From Bradyrhizobium iriomotense (GTDB lineage: Bacteria; Pseudomonadota; Alphaproteobacteria; Rhizobiales; Xanthobacteraceae): a stretch of 64,000 nt of DNA. The stretch is taken from assembly GCF_018129405.1 (NCBI RefSeq), contig NZ_JAFCLP010000022.1:62001-126000 (forward strand). Direction: 5' to 3'. The notes beneath the pieces are model-generated. The model had not been told where the DNA came from. It did no database searches and worked only from the letters and a program-made list of their open reading frames with translations. Both the position numbers and the translations under genes were made by a program. Shown in pieces: positions 33,983 to 41,985 of this stretch; position 1 is the first letter of the stretch; the number at the start of each line of letters is the position of its first letter.

Positions 33983-35575
33983 TCACGGCGCCGTCTTGAT
34001 CTTCGCGCGCAGCGATGTCGGCTCCACGATACCCGGCAAGAAGCTGAAATTCGCCGAGGTCTTTCCATCGACCAGCGTCGCGAAGTTGTGGCAACTGACG
34101 CAGGAGCCCGGACCTGCGGGACCGTTGCTCAGATAATTCTGGATGTAGGTCTCCAGTGTCATGTTGGACAGCATGCCCGGCACGGCATTGGATGGAATCG
34201 GATTTGGCGGGGTCGGCGGTTCGACATTGCCGCCCCATTGCGTGCCGACCAGCATGTAATTCCAGAACACGCTCTTGAGCGAGCCGAGCGCCATCCGCCA
34301 CTGCTCGTTCAGCGTGGACGTTGTCGGATAAATCCGCCAGCAGCGCACCGCCTGCGGCTGCGCCGTTGCGCTGGTGGTACCGCCTTGCGCATAAGGCTTG
34401 CGCGGATTCCAGGGGAATGCCGTCTTGCTGACGCCGGGCGATTGCGGAGAGATATTGGTTCCGAGACTCGACGGCGCGCCGGTGTTGAAGAACGAGAAAT
34501 GCGCGCCCGGGGCGGGACTGGCCGGCCCACAGCTCGGCTGGTTGATCCAGTTCGTGGCCTTGTCGGTGCCGCAGCCATCCGCAACGTTGCAGGGCGCGTT
34601 TGCGAGCGGCGCGTTGTCGACATGCTCGAACGTCGCCCAGATCCATTGCGGCCGCAGCGCCGGATTGGTCTTGTCCAGCGGATTGCGCTGGAGGATGTGC
34701 ATGCCGACGAGCCCCACCCGCTCGCTGCGGCAGAACGGACGGCCGTCGCGCACGAGATCGCCTGAGACCGCCAGCAGGATGTTCTGCGTGAAGAATTTCG
34801 ACGGATCGTCCTTCGGATCGAGGATGCGCCAGGACGCCTTGATCTCGATTGAACCGTTGGTGCCGTCGGGCACCGTCGCCGACGACGTGAAATCGGCGCC
34901 ACCAGGATTTTTCTTGATGAACTCGTCCTGGCCCGCCGTGGTCGTCAGCGTCTGCGACTTCTGTCCGCCGGGCGCGCGCAGATATTGCGCCTCGATCTCG
35001 TTGACGCGCCGCTCGAACAGCGTCCAGTTGCCGTTGACGTCGATCAGCGGCTTGTTGGTTGCGGCCTGCAGATATTCCTCGTTATTCGGCATCGGCTGGC
35101 CTTTGCCGTTCGAGCCGATATGGAAGATCGGAAGCGCCAGCGCCTGCGGGCAGCCGGCGATGACAGGCGCGTTGCCGAACAGCGAGGAGACTGTCGGATA
35201 GGCCTGCCAGACCCGCCGGCCCGGCTGCGTCAATCCCTGCGCCGCCGGCTCCTTGACGCCGCTTGCCACCCAGTTGAGCGCGACGAACATCTGCCAGGCC
35301 ATGTTGTCGAAGGGCGACTGCACGTCCGCCTTCTCGCTCTGCGGCGGCTGACCGTAGAGGCCGTTATAGCCCTGTGTTTCCGCGAGGCCCGGATCGGGGC
35401 CGATATAGGCCGGCACGATGGAGCACAGCCCATTGCCGCCATTGGCGCAGAACCTGGCCTGCGGAATATAGGGCGGTGCGGCTTGCTGCGCCTGCGCGGC
35501 CGGCCGCAGCGGTGCCACCAGCATCGCCGTGGCAAACGCGAGCGGCATCAGGGTGAAAGACTGCCAATGCTTCAT
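33983..35575 (-). CDS. Exported protein with one C-terminal heme c motif, 530 residues
   Basis: A signal peptide (FTLMPLAFATAMLVAPLRPA, cleavage near AQAQQ) precedes a large Asn/Pro-rich periplasmic domain. One heme c motif, SCVSCHN, lies only about 40 residues from the C terminus, with no obvious second heme. Recognisable fragments (DNMAWQMFVALNW, GLVGMHILQRNPLDKTNP, QWIWATFEHVDN) are shared by a family of large uncharacterised cytochrome-like proteins. The protein carries about ten cysteines besides the heme pair. It is followed upstream on the same strand by a small cytochrome c, 220 bases away, a likely partner. Confidence 0.78.
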   Translation of the reverse strand: MKHWQSFTLMPLAFATAMLVAPLRPAAQAQQAAPPYIPQARFCANGGNGLCSIVPAYIGPDPGLAETQGYNGLYGQPPQSEKADVQSPFDNMAWQMFVALNWVASGVKEPAAQGLTQPGRRVWQAYPTVSSLFGNAPVIAGCPQALALPIFHIGSNGKGQPMPNNEEYLQAATNKPLIDVNGNWTLFERRVNEIEAQYLRAPGGQKSQTLTTTAGQDEFIKKNPGGADFTSSATVPDGTNGSIEIKASWRILDPKDDPSKFFTQNILLAVSGDLVRDGRPFCRSERVGLVGMHILQRNPLDKTNPALRPQWIWATFEHVDNAPLANAPCNVADGCGTDKATNWINQPSCGPASPAPGAHFSFFNTGAPSSLGTNISPQSPGVSKTAFPWNPRKPYAQGGTTSATAQPQAVRCWRIYPTTSTLNEQWRMALGSLKSVFWNYMLVGTQWGGNVEPPTPPNPIPSNAVPGMLSNMTLETYIQNYLSNGPAGPGSCVSCHNFATLVDGKTSANFSFLPGIVEPTSLRAKIKTAP

Positions 35576-35795
35576 CGGTGGTCCTCACGGATACGAGCTC
35601 AACCGCGCCGCCCTCGCCCGAGCTCAAAATGTGATGTGCGACCAGATCCCGAGATCTGTCCGACGGACATCCAGGTTGCTTTCCATTCTAAAACTACTTA
35701 AAGTTTAATACCACCTCTCGGCAATGCCGACAATCTCATTCTATTTTTGATTGAGAATGCAATCGCGCGGGATCGTCTCTGGCCGTGGCTACTGG

Positions 35796-36152
35796 CTACT
35801 GCACCGGCTTGGGCGGACGCGGCGCGGACTTCGACGGCTTTGCGCCGGGCTTGGCCGCGGCGGGCGGCGGCCCGTCGACCGACTCCAGATACGCGGCGAG
35901 TGCCTTGGCGGAGTCGGAACTGGTTGCGTAATGATCCTTCAGGAACCAGGACAACGTCAGGCTGAAGCGCCCCTTGGCAAGGCCGCGCGGGCTGCGGTGG
36001 CAGGTCGCGCAGCCATCGGCAAACAGCCTTTCGGGCGACTTGCCGGCATCGAGATTTTGCGCAGAGGCAATCGTCGCCGTCAGTGCGGCGGCCGCGGCAG
36101 GAATCATCAGGGGCGCGATCAGGCCGCGCCCCGGTCGGAATAGCGATATCAA
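35796..36152 (-). CDS. Small cytochrome c-like protein lacking a downstream Met ligand
   Basis: The protein has 118 residues. A signal or anchor segment (LIAPLMIPAAAAALTATIAS) is followed by the heme c motif CATCH at 48-52 and the helix SAKALAAYLESVDG of a class I cytochrome. No Met occurs after the heme motif, so the sixth ligand cannot be the usual one; a His in FLKDHYATS is a candidate. A Lys/Pro-rich tail follows. The start is taken as TTG with GGGGGA upstream, since the only upstream ATG lies inside a palindromic repeat. Confidence 0.8.
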   Translation of the reverse strand: MISLFRPGRGLIAPLMIPAAAAALTATIASAQNLDAGKSPERLFADGCATCHRSPRGLAKGRFSLTLSWFLKDHYATSSDSAKALAAYLESVDGPPPAAAKPGAKPSKSAPRPPKPVQ

Positions 36153-36166
36153 TGTCGTCCCCCAGA

Positions 36167-36218
36167 GCGTTTTCAAGCGAAGCGGATGACCGGTCCGCGT
36201 CAAGAAAACGCGTCAAAA
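36167..36218. repeat. Palindromic repeat GCGTTTTC...GAAAACGCGTC type
   Basis: GCGTTTTC and GAAAACGC pair at the ends of an element that continues AAGCGAAGCGGATGACCGGT. A close copy lies at 44594-44643 and a truncated one at 45995-46029. It forms the 5' region of the small cytochrome gene. Confidence 0.75.
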
Positions 36219-36240
36219 ATCTAGAGTTCCCGTCCTGCGG

Positions 36241-36420
36241 TCACGCCGCCAGCAATTGATCGAATTCGGGCGGCGCGTAGGCCTTGCCGTCCTGGTCGGT
36301 GATGACGACCCGCCATCCCTCGCTCGCCCACACCTTTGCCTTCGCCACGATGAGCAGCCGGCTCTCGCGCGCGAAACTGTACTTCTCATTGTCGCGTTCT
36401 GCGACCATTTTATAGGCCAA
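36241..36420 (-). CDS. Conserved small hypothetical protein, 59 residues
   Basis: The protein contains MVAERDNEKYSFARESRLLI, VAKAKVWASEGWRVVITDQD and the end PPEFDQLLAA. It is compact, alpha/beta-looking, and without signal peptide. TTG is taken as start because AGGGGA sits six bases before it; the ATG four codons later has no site. Function unknown. Confidence 0.65.
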   Translation of the reverse strand: MAYKMVAERDNEKYSFARESRLLIVAKAKVWASEGWRVVITDQDGKAYAPPEFDQLLAA

Positions 36421-36558
36421 TGCGCATCCCCTTGCGTTGCCCTGCACCTGCCCCCTCGTGGCAGCGGGCTTTGGCGGCAATTCGCCGGGAGCGTGGCAAT
36501 TTGGTGCCATCCGCAGGCAGCATTGTGCTTGGCTCCGGCGGGTCGACGGAGGTTGATC

Positions 36559-36834
36559 ATGCGCCCTATCAGGAATGCGATTCCGCTTGTCGCGGGCTTG
36601 CTCGGCATCGCCTCGGCCGGCGCGCCGGCTGCGGCGCAGACCTACGATCCGCGCTATCCCGTCTGCATCGAGGTCTACACCATCGACAGCAGCAACATCG
36701 AATGCAGTTTTATGACGATCGCGCAGTGCGCCGCGGCGGCCTCCGGGCAGTCCGCGCAGTGCTATGCCAATCCCTATACCACCCAGAGCAGGCAGCAAGG
36801 CCTGGCCTCGTCGCCGCCGCGACGAAACCGATAG
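36559..36834 (+). CDS. DUF3551 exported protein
   Basis: The protein has 91 residues. A signal peptide (AIPLVAGLLGIASAGAPAAA) is followed by the DUF3551 pattern YDPRYPVCIEVYTIDSSNIE, CSFMTIAQCAAAASGQSAQC and YANPY, with conserved cysteines likely forming disulfides. The family is abundant in Bradyrhizobium and of unknown role. GGAGG precedes the ATG by a few bases. Confidence 0.88.
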   Translation: MRPIRNAIPLVAGLLGIASAGAPAAAQTYDPRYPVCIEVYTIDSSNIECSFMTIAQCAAAASGQSAQCYANPYTTQSRQQGLASSPPRRNR

Positions 36835-36853
36835 CCTTAAGTCCACGCCACGA

Positions 36854-37132
36854 TCAGTGGACGCGGATGATGTGGGGACGGCCAAGATCGATCAGCCCCT
36901 GCACCGCCGAGAGGCGGTCGTCGAGGGCTGCGATGGTGAGCAGCAAATTGTTACGGCGCTCGTCGAGCATTCCCATCTCGGCACCGGTCAGCTTCTTGCT
37001 CATCCGTTCCTTGTGAATCCCATCGAGGGATTTGCGCAGTCCGGCGATCAGGCCGGCCAGCTGCTTGGCCTCTTTGGTCATCGAACGCTTCGCGACATTT
37101 TGGCGGCGCGTGTCCGCCTGGCTCTGTCTCAT
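36854..37132 (-). CDS. Hypothetical helical protein, 92 residues
   Basis: The protein starts MRQSQADTRRQNVAKRSMTK and is helical throughout (EAKQLAGLIAGLRKSLDGIH, NNLLLTIAALDDRLSAVQGL), suggesting a small coiled-coil protein. There is no signal peptide. GGGAGG lies six bases before this ATG; an ATG two codons earlier is too close to it. Function unknown. Confidence 0.7.
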   Translation of the reverse strand: MRQSQADTRRQNVAKRSMTKEAKQLAGLIAGLRKSLDGIHKERMSKKLTGAEMGMLDERRNNLLLTIAALDDRLSAVQGLIDLGRPHIIRVH

Positions 37133-37263
37133 CGTCATCCTCCCGTGCCCCGCTGCCCCGAGTGGATGATTGCATCTTTGGGTACACATCTTACGATCGA
37201 TGAAATCTGCCCGCGAAGAACTTTCTTAAATTGTACGCGCAGGGAACCCGGATCAAATCAGCG

Positions 37264-37290
37264 GAAAGCCCGGCGCGAGGGCCGGGCTTT
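37264..37290 (-). terminator. Hairpin terminator after the SH3/RDAA protein gene
   Basis: GAAAGCCCGGC and GCCGGGCTTTC pair around GCGAG, 14 bases beyond the stop codon of the SH3-domain gene. The T run on the minus strand is weak. Confidence 0.65.
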
Positions 37291-37303
37291 CCTTGAGGCA
37301 ATG

Positions 37304-38449
37304 CTAGCGCTTCTCGTGGCCGCCGCCGGGGCCGCCGGCCTGACCACCGCCGCCACGCGGCGCGGCATTGATGTGCTGAGAGCCGCCACCGCCGTGCGGC
37401 GTCGCAGGCGCAGCGGCACGCGGCGCCGGCATCTGCGCGCGGGCATTCATCGGCGCACCATGGCTCACATTCGGCTGGGCGACATGCGGCGTCGCGGGTC
37501 GCGCGGCAGGTGCAGCCGACACACGCGGTGCTTCATGCGCACGTGGCGTCGGCTGGGCACGCACCGCGGCGCGGCTCGCCGCCTGTTCGTGCGTCATGCG
37601 TGCCTGAGCATCGCGCGGATTACGAGTCTGCACATTGGTCCGCTCATGCGCGATGCGCTCGCTCCGTCCGGCACGCGTCCGGTCGGCGGCAACCGCAGCG
37701 TCACGTTTCGAGATCGCCGCGTCGCGCTTTGCGATCGCCGAGTCACGCTTCGTGATCGCTGCGTCACGCTTTGTCGTGATCGCCGCGTCGCGCTTCGCGA
37801 TCGCCGCGTCACGCTTTGTCGAGATCGCTGCGTCACGTTTTGCGGTCGCTGCGTCGCGCTTTGCGACCGCAGCGTCGCGCGTCGCAATCGCGGCATCACG
37901 CCGCGAGGTCGTGGCGTCACGTCCCGAGATCGCGGCAGCACCCTTGCCACGCACGCCTTGGCGTTCCAGTGCGATGGCCGCGTCACGCGTCGCCGCACGA
38001 CCGATACGGGCTGCGCCCGGGTCGATCGTCATCCGCGTCGCCAAGCTCTGATGCGAGGTCCAGTAGTTATTCCAGTAGGCGTGGCGGCGATACCAAGGCC
38101 GCCCCTCATAGTAGCTCGACCAGTACGAGGTCAGCACGAACGGGACGACAGGCACGTCGATCACGTCGACATAGTCGGGGAGATAGACGTAGTGATTGCG
38201 GTAGAGATACTCGAGGTATTGCGACGACACCCAGCCGCGGTCGTCGGAGAAGCTCACGTCGCACCAGGCATTGCCGCGCAGGCAGCCATGGATGTTGACG
38301 CGGGCGCCCCCGGGGATGCGATCGACCAGCGGAAAGCCGGAGCCTGGACCGGCGCGCATGCCGGTCGAGACGGTGACGATACCCGGCGCGGCCAGCGCGG
38401 CCGTCGGGGCAAGCAGCAATGCTGCAACCAAAATGCTTCTGAGTCTCAT
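37304..38449 (-). CDS. Exported SH3-domain protein with an RDAA repeat tract
   Basis: The protein has 381 residues. After a signal peptide (MRLRSILVAALLLAPTAALA) comes a bacterial SH3 domain (residues 21-75: VSTGMRAGPGSGFPLVDRIP, GCLRGNAWCDVSFSDDRGWV, with one Cys pair). A Tyr/Trp-rich stretch follows, then about 12 repeats of the type RDAAIAKRDAAI (about 150-255), and a long Ala/Pro/Arg/His tail ending in Gly repeats. SH3 domains of this kind bind peptidoglycan, and the repeat arm could form a charged helix. AGAGGAGG precedes the ATG. It has an EcfG-type promoter. Confidence 0.83.
   Translation of the reverse strand: MRLRSILVAALLLAPTAALAAPGIVTVSTGMRAGPGSGFPLVDRIPGGARVNIHGCLRGNAWCDVSFSDDRGWVSSQYLEYLYRNHYVYLPDYVDVIDVPVVPFVLTSYWSSYYEGRPWYRRHAYWNNYWTSHQSLATRMTIDPGAARIGRAATRDAAIALERQGVRGKGAAAISGRDATTSRRDAAIATRDAAVAKRDAATAKRDAAISTKRDAAIAKRDAAITTKRDAAITKRDSAIAKRDAAISKRDAAVAADRTRAGRSERIAHERTNVQTRNPRDAQARMTHEQAASRAAVRAQPTPRAHEAPRVSAAPAARPATPHVAQPNVSHGAPMNARAQMPAPRAAAPATPHGGGGSQHINAAPRGGGGQAGGPGGGHEKR
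37680..37990. repeat. In-gene tandem repeat coding RDAA(I/V/T)xK
   Basis: A unit of about 24-27 bases (for example GATCGCCGCGTCGCGCTT) recurs about ten to twelve times with small changes inside the SH3-protein gene. Unit length alternates because of an extra Thr-Lys or Ser-Thr-Lys. Such tracts change copy number by slippage. Confidence 0.75.
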
Positions 38450-38474
38450 GGCGTGTTCCTCCTCTGCGAGACGG

Positions 38475-38499
38475 AACGCGCAGGCGGAACGAGCGTTCC
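38475..38499 (-). promoter_or_regulatory. EcfG-type promoter (GGAAC-N16-CGTT) for the SH3/RDAA gene
   Basis: Read on the minus strand, GGAAC (38499-38495) and CGTT (38478-38475) are 16 bases apart, a full consensus match. The start codon is 26 bases beyond the -10 element. Confidence 0.68.
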
Positions 38500-38601
38500 G
38501 CCCGAGATCGCCGCAGCAGCCGAAAGATTGAGAGCGCGCCACGCGCGGAGTTCAATATTCATCCGCCGTTCATCGGCACGGCGCGCGTAGCGCTTCCAGC
38601 G

Positions 38602-40524
38602 TCAGTTCACCGGCAGCATGAAGGCGTCGAAGAACGAGGCGAGCCCGGCAAAATCGTCGATCGGCAGCACGGTCGCGACATACTGGTCGGGCCGCACCAC
38701 GACCATGCAGCCCGCCGCCCGATCGATCCCGCGCATTGCATAAACGTCGTGGCCGCTCTTGAGATCCGAACAGAACATCTTTTCATAGTCGATCAGACCG
38801 TAGCGCCCCTTGCGCGGGAGCAGCAGCGACGGCATCGCCTCGACGGCGAGTTCGCGATGCTCCTGCTGAAACACCGCGCGCAGATCGATCACGCTATCGA
38901 TGTCGGCGCCGACAGGCGTGTATCGCCGGACCGGCGACTGCCTCGCCTCGGCGAGAAAATTGCACAGCGCGCGAATGGCGGAGCCGGCCGCAGCCGGGTT
39001 TTCCGCAGGCGAGAACGCGTAGATGCGGAAGCGGCCGTCGGCCTGCGCAGCGTGGCCGAGATGCACTGGCTTCGCATCCGCAAGGCGGATCACCGGTGCG
39101 GAATGGAAGCGCTTGCCGATCACGAGCCCCTGCGCGAGATGCTGATGCGACGCTGCGCCGGTGAGAACCGAGGGCCTGTAATGCGTCGCCGTGCCCGCCG
39201 TGTAGCGGCCGTGCCGGACGAAATAGTCCTGCGTCTTCGCCGCATCCGCGCCGCCGGCCTTGGCGGCCGAAGCGAGAATACCGGCCCATTCGCGATCGAA
39301 ATCGATCAGCTCCTTCGCAACCGCCTGCCGCTCAGCCGAATAGGAATGCAGCAGGCTCGGCGCACATTGCTTGCGGAGAACGGCGGCGAGCTTCCAGCCG
39401 AGATTGAAGGCGTCCTGCATCGAGACGTTCATGCCCTGCCCGGCCTTCGGGCTGTGGGTATGGCAGGCATCGCCGGCGATGAAGATACGCGGCAGGCGCG
39501 AGGCGATCTCCGCCTCGGGCACGTCGTCGAACTTGTCGGTCAGGCGCTGGCCGATCTCGTAGACCGACCACCAGGCGATCTCCTTCACCTCAAGCGCATG
39601 CGGCTTCAGGATGCGTTGCGCTTTCGCGATCACGTCGTCGGCGGTGATGTTGCGATTGGCAACGCGCTCGCCGACATCGAGCTTGGCAAGCTCGACATAG
39701 ATGCGAACCATGTAGCCGCCTTCGCGCGGAATGATCAGCAGGCTGCCGTCCTTCGCCGACTGGATCAGGGACTTGAAGCGGATGTCGGGAAAATCGGTCA
39801 CCGCCAGCACGTCCATCACGCCCCAGGCATGGTTGGCGGAATCGCCGTGCAGCTCGCGGCCGATCGATTTGCGCACCGTGCTGCGCGCGCCGTCGCAGCC
39901 GACGACATAGCGCGCCCTGATCGTCTCGACCTTGCCTTCGCTTCCGGCATCGACGCGCTCGAGCCGCACGGTCACGGCATGGTCGGCGGGACCTGCGGCC
40001 GGATCGACCTCGAGGTCGATCAGACGGCGGCTGTAATAGGGGTCGAGCTTGGCGGGCGCCTTGCGCATGATCTCGAGAAAGCCGTCATGGATGCGCGCCT
40101 GGTTGAGGATGACATGCGGGAATTCAGATAGCCCGTCCTCGACGTCCTGCACCCTTCCGCTGCGGACAATTGTCTCCGGCATGCGCTCGTCCGGCTTCCA
40201 GAACGTCGTCTCATTGACCCAATAGGCCTCCTTCAGCACGCGCTCGCTGAAGCCGTAGGCATGGAACATCTCCATGGTGCGGCAGGCGATGCCGTCGGCC
40301 TGCCCGACCAGCAGGCGGCCCGGCTTCTGCTCGACGATGCAGGTCTTGATATCGGGGAATTGCGCAAGCTGCGCCGCGAGCGTGAGGCCGGCGGGCCCGC
40401 AGCCGACGATGAGGACATCGACCTCGTCAGGCACCGCGCCCGACGCGCCGGGAGGCTGAACCCGCTCGGCGGGGTCGGCGATCTCGGGGTCGCCCGGCTG
40501 AAATCCATTCAGATGGAATTGCAT
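38602..40524 (-). CDS. FAD-dependent aromatic hydroxylase, 3-hydroxybenzoate 4-monooxygenase-like
   Basis: The protein has 640 residues, the length of MobA and phenol hydroxylases. It has the FAD-binding GxGxxG (DEVDVLIVGCGPAGLTLAAQ), the DG motif RYVVGCDGARSTVRKSIGRE, the second FAD motif RIFIAGDACHTHSPKAGQGM, and a C-terminal thioredoxin-like domain typical of phenol 2-monooxygenases. It would hydroxylate a phenolic ring with NAD(P)H and O2; MobA converts 3-hydroxybenzoate to protocatechuate. The exact substrate is inference. GGGAGAGG precedes the ATG. It is divergent from a MarR gene, as mobA is from mobR. Confidence 0.88.
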   Translation of the reverse strand: MQFHLNGFQPGDPEIADPAERVQPPGASGAVPDEVDVLIVGCGPAGLTLAAQLAQFPDIKTCIVEQKPGRLLVGQADGIACRTMEMFHAYGFSERVLKEAYWVNETTFWKPDERMPETIVRSGRVQDVEDGLSEFPHVILNQARIHDGFLEIMRKAPAKLDPYYSRRLIDLEVDPAAGPADHAVTVRLERVDAGSEGKVETIRARYVVGCDGARSTVRKSIGRELHGDSANHAWGVMDVLAVTDFPDIRFKSLIQSAKDGSLLIIPREGGYMVRIYVELAKLDVGERVANRNITADDVIAKAQRILKPHALEVKEIAWWSVYEIGQRLTDKFDDVPEAEIASRLPRIFIAGDACHTHSPKAGQGMNVSMQDAFNLGWKLAAVLRKQCAPSLLHSYSAERQAVAKELIDFDREWAGILASAAKAGGADAAKTQDYFVRHGRYTAGTATHYRPSVLTGAASHQHLAQGLVIGKRFHSAPVIRLADAKPVHLGHAAQADGRFRIYAFSPAENPAAAGSAIRALCNFLAEARQSPVRRYTPVGADIDSVIDLRAVFQQEHRELAVEAMPSLLLPRKGRYGLIDYEKMFCSDLKSGHDVYAMRGIDRAAGCMVVVRPDQYVATVLPIDDFAGLASFFDAFMLPVN

Positions 40525-40562
40525 GAGCACCTCTCCCGTCAACGTCTTCTTCGATATTGCTC

Positions 40563-40585
40563 AGTATGCTGACTATCAGTATACT
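40563..40585. promoter_or_regulatory. Candidate MarR operator AGTATGCTGA-N3-TCAGTATACT
   Basis: Ten-base arms with one mismatch around CTA lie in the 103-base gap between the hydroxylase and the MarR gene, close to both promoters. Length and symmetry are typical of MarR sites. Confidence 0.7.
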
Positions 40586-40627
40586 TGTCAATGATCCGCA
40601 CCGTTGCCGCCCCCAAAGGAGAATTCG

Positions 40628-41083
40628 GTGAAAGACAACAACGACATGCCCGGGCATCTGGCGCGCCGGTTCCAGCAGATTGCGGTCGCGGTGTTCCTGG
40701 CCGAGGTCGGAGAAGCCGGCTTCGATCTGACGCCGGTGCAGTACGCCGCACTCGCGACCATCAAGGCCAATCCGGGACTCGACCAGGTGACGCTCGCAGG
40801 TCTGATCGCCTACGACCGTACCACCATCACCGGCGTGATCGACCGCCTGGTGCAGAAGGGTCTTATCGAGCGCCGTGCCAGTTCCCGCGACCGCCGCGCC
40901 CGCGAGCTCGAGATCACCGACGAGGGCCGGCGCGCGCTGCGCAAGATCACGCCGGCGGTCGAGTCCGCACAGCGCATCATGCTGCGCGGCCTCAGCGCGA
41001 AGGAAGGCGAGGAGCTGATGCGGCTCCTGCGCAAGGCGATCGCCGCCGGCAACGAGCTCAGCCGCGCCCCGCTGCGCGAATAA
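40628..41083 (+). CDS. MarR family transcriptional regulator (MobR-like)
   Basis: The protein has 151 residues with the MarR winged helix: DLTPVQYAALATIKANPGLD, LAGLIAYDRTTITGVIDRLV, the wing RRASSRDRRARELEITDEGR and a C-terminal dimerisation helix. It likely represses the divergent hydroxylase until the aromatic substrate binds. The GTG start has AAGGAG seven bases upstream. Confidence 0.9.
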   Translation: MKDNNDMPGHLARRFQQIAVAVFLAEVGEAGFDLTPVQYAALATIKANPGLDQVTLAGLIAYDRTTITGVIDRLVQKGLIERRASSRDRRARELEITDEGRRALRKITPAVESAQRIMLRGLSAKEGEELMRLLRKAIAAGNELSRAPLRE

Positions 41084-41200
41084 GCCTATTTTGTACGTAA
41101 TCGTCGCAGTGCGGCGAAACCTGGAACTAACCTTCGGCTGCTACGGTCGGCCCCATTCGGCGCTTAACGCGCGATTAACTTTGCCGTTCTGGAGATCAGG

Positions 41201-41635
41201 ATGTTCAGGTTCCTCATTGCAGCCGCGGCCATCACGCTCTCGACCGTCCCTGTGCTCGCGAACGGCCATGGCGGCGGCGATGCGCCTCCTCCGCCCAAGC
41301 CCGAGGCGACGACTGCGCCGGCCAAGGTGGTCCTGACCAAGCAGGGCCCGAAGCTGGTCGATCTCAAGGGCATGACGCTCTACACTTACGAGCGCGACAC
41401 GACCGGCAAGTCATCGAACTGCAACGGCAAGTGCACGGAGAGCTGGGTGCCGCTGGCCGCTACCTCCGACGCCAGGGCTGTCGGCGACTTCACCGTGATC
41501 AACCGCAACGACGGCAGCAAGATGTGGGCGTACCGCTACCGCCCGCTCTACACATCTCCCGCCGACAAGGCGCCGGGCGACGCCAACGGCACGGCCACGA
41601 CCCTGCAGTGGCACATCGCGCGGCCCGAAAACTAG
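41201..41635 (+). CDS. COG4315-type exported protein (lipoprotein_15 repeats)
   Basis: The protein has 144 residues. A signal peptide (MFRFLIAAAAITLSTVPVLA) is followed by a Gly/Pro/Ala linker and the paired repeat of this family: LVDLKGMTLYTYERDTTGKS with NCNGKCTESWVPLAA, then FTVINRNDGSKMWAYRYRPL. No lipobox Cys is seen, so it is probably soluble in the periplasm. The function is unknown. GGAGA precedes the ATG. Confidence 0.85.
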   Translation: MFRFLIAAAAITLSTVPVLANGHGGGDAPPPPKPEATTAPAKVVLTKQGPKLVDLKGMTLYTYERDTTGKSSNCNGKCTESWVPLAATSDARAVGDFTVINRNDGSKMWAYRYRPLYTSPADKAPGDANGTATTLQWHIARPEN

Positions 41636-41847
41636 GGCGAGAACGGAGCGAGTCCGTCGGGCCTGCCCATGAGCTTCGCGTGTGCTGCGGAATCGGCCGA
41701 GGCATAATTGACCTCCGGATTCCAGTGCAGCGCGACGTACAGGACCATTCCGGCCAGGATGGAGCCATAAAAACCGAGCGCGGCCAGGCGCCATTTCCGC
41801 ACAATGCGGCGGTCGTTCTCATTCAATGGATCAAAGAATTCTTGCAT
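41632..41847 (-). CDS. Small membrane protein, 71 residues
   Basis: The protein starts MQEFFDPLNENDRRIVRKWR, followed by one membrane helix (LAALGFYGSILAGMVLYVAL) and a polar tail (NPEVNYASADSAAHAKLMGR). GGAGG lies four bases before the ATG. It overlaps the stop of the convergent COG4315 gene by four bases. Function unknown. Confidence 0.75.
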   Translation of the reverse strand: MQEFFDPLNENDRRIVRKWRLAALGFYGSILAGMVLYVALHWNPEVNYASADSAAHAKLMGRPDGLAPFSP

Positions 41848-41985
41848 GATGCCTCCAATGGCAGCGAGCCATCAAGGCATAGCGTGACCGGGGCCGATCG
41901 GCTGTGAAGCCGTTCACCCCTCATCACTTCAAAACGATGTGATCGTTGTCGGCACCAGCGCGCCGGCGCTCCTCGCCCGAACGCC

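Noticed and set aside
37680-37990. Regular short repeats as a possible CRISPR array
   Set aside because: Units are too short, have no unique spacers, and keep an open reading frame coding RDAA repeats.
41122-41144. GGAAC upstream of the COG4315 gene as an EcfG promoter
   Set aside because: At the right distance the sequence reads CGGTC, lacking the GTT of the -10 element.
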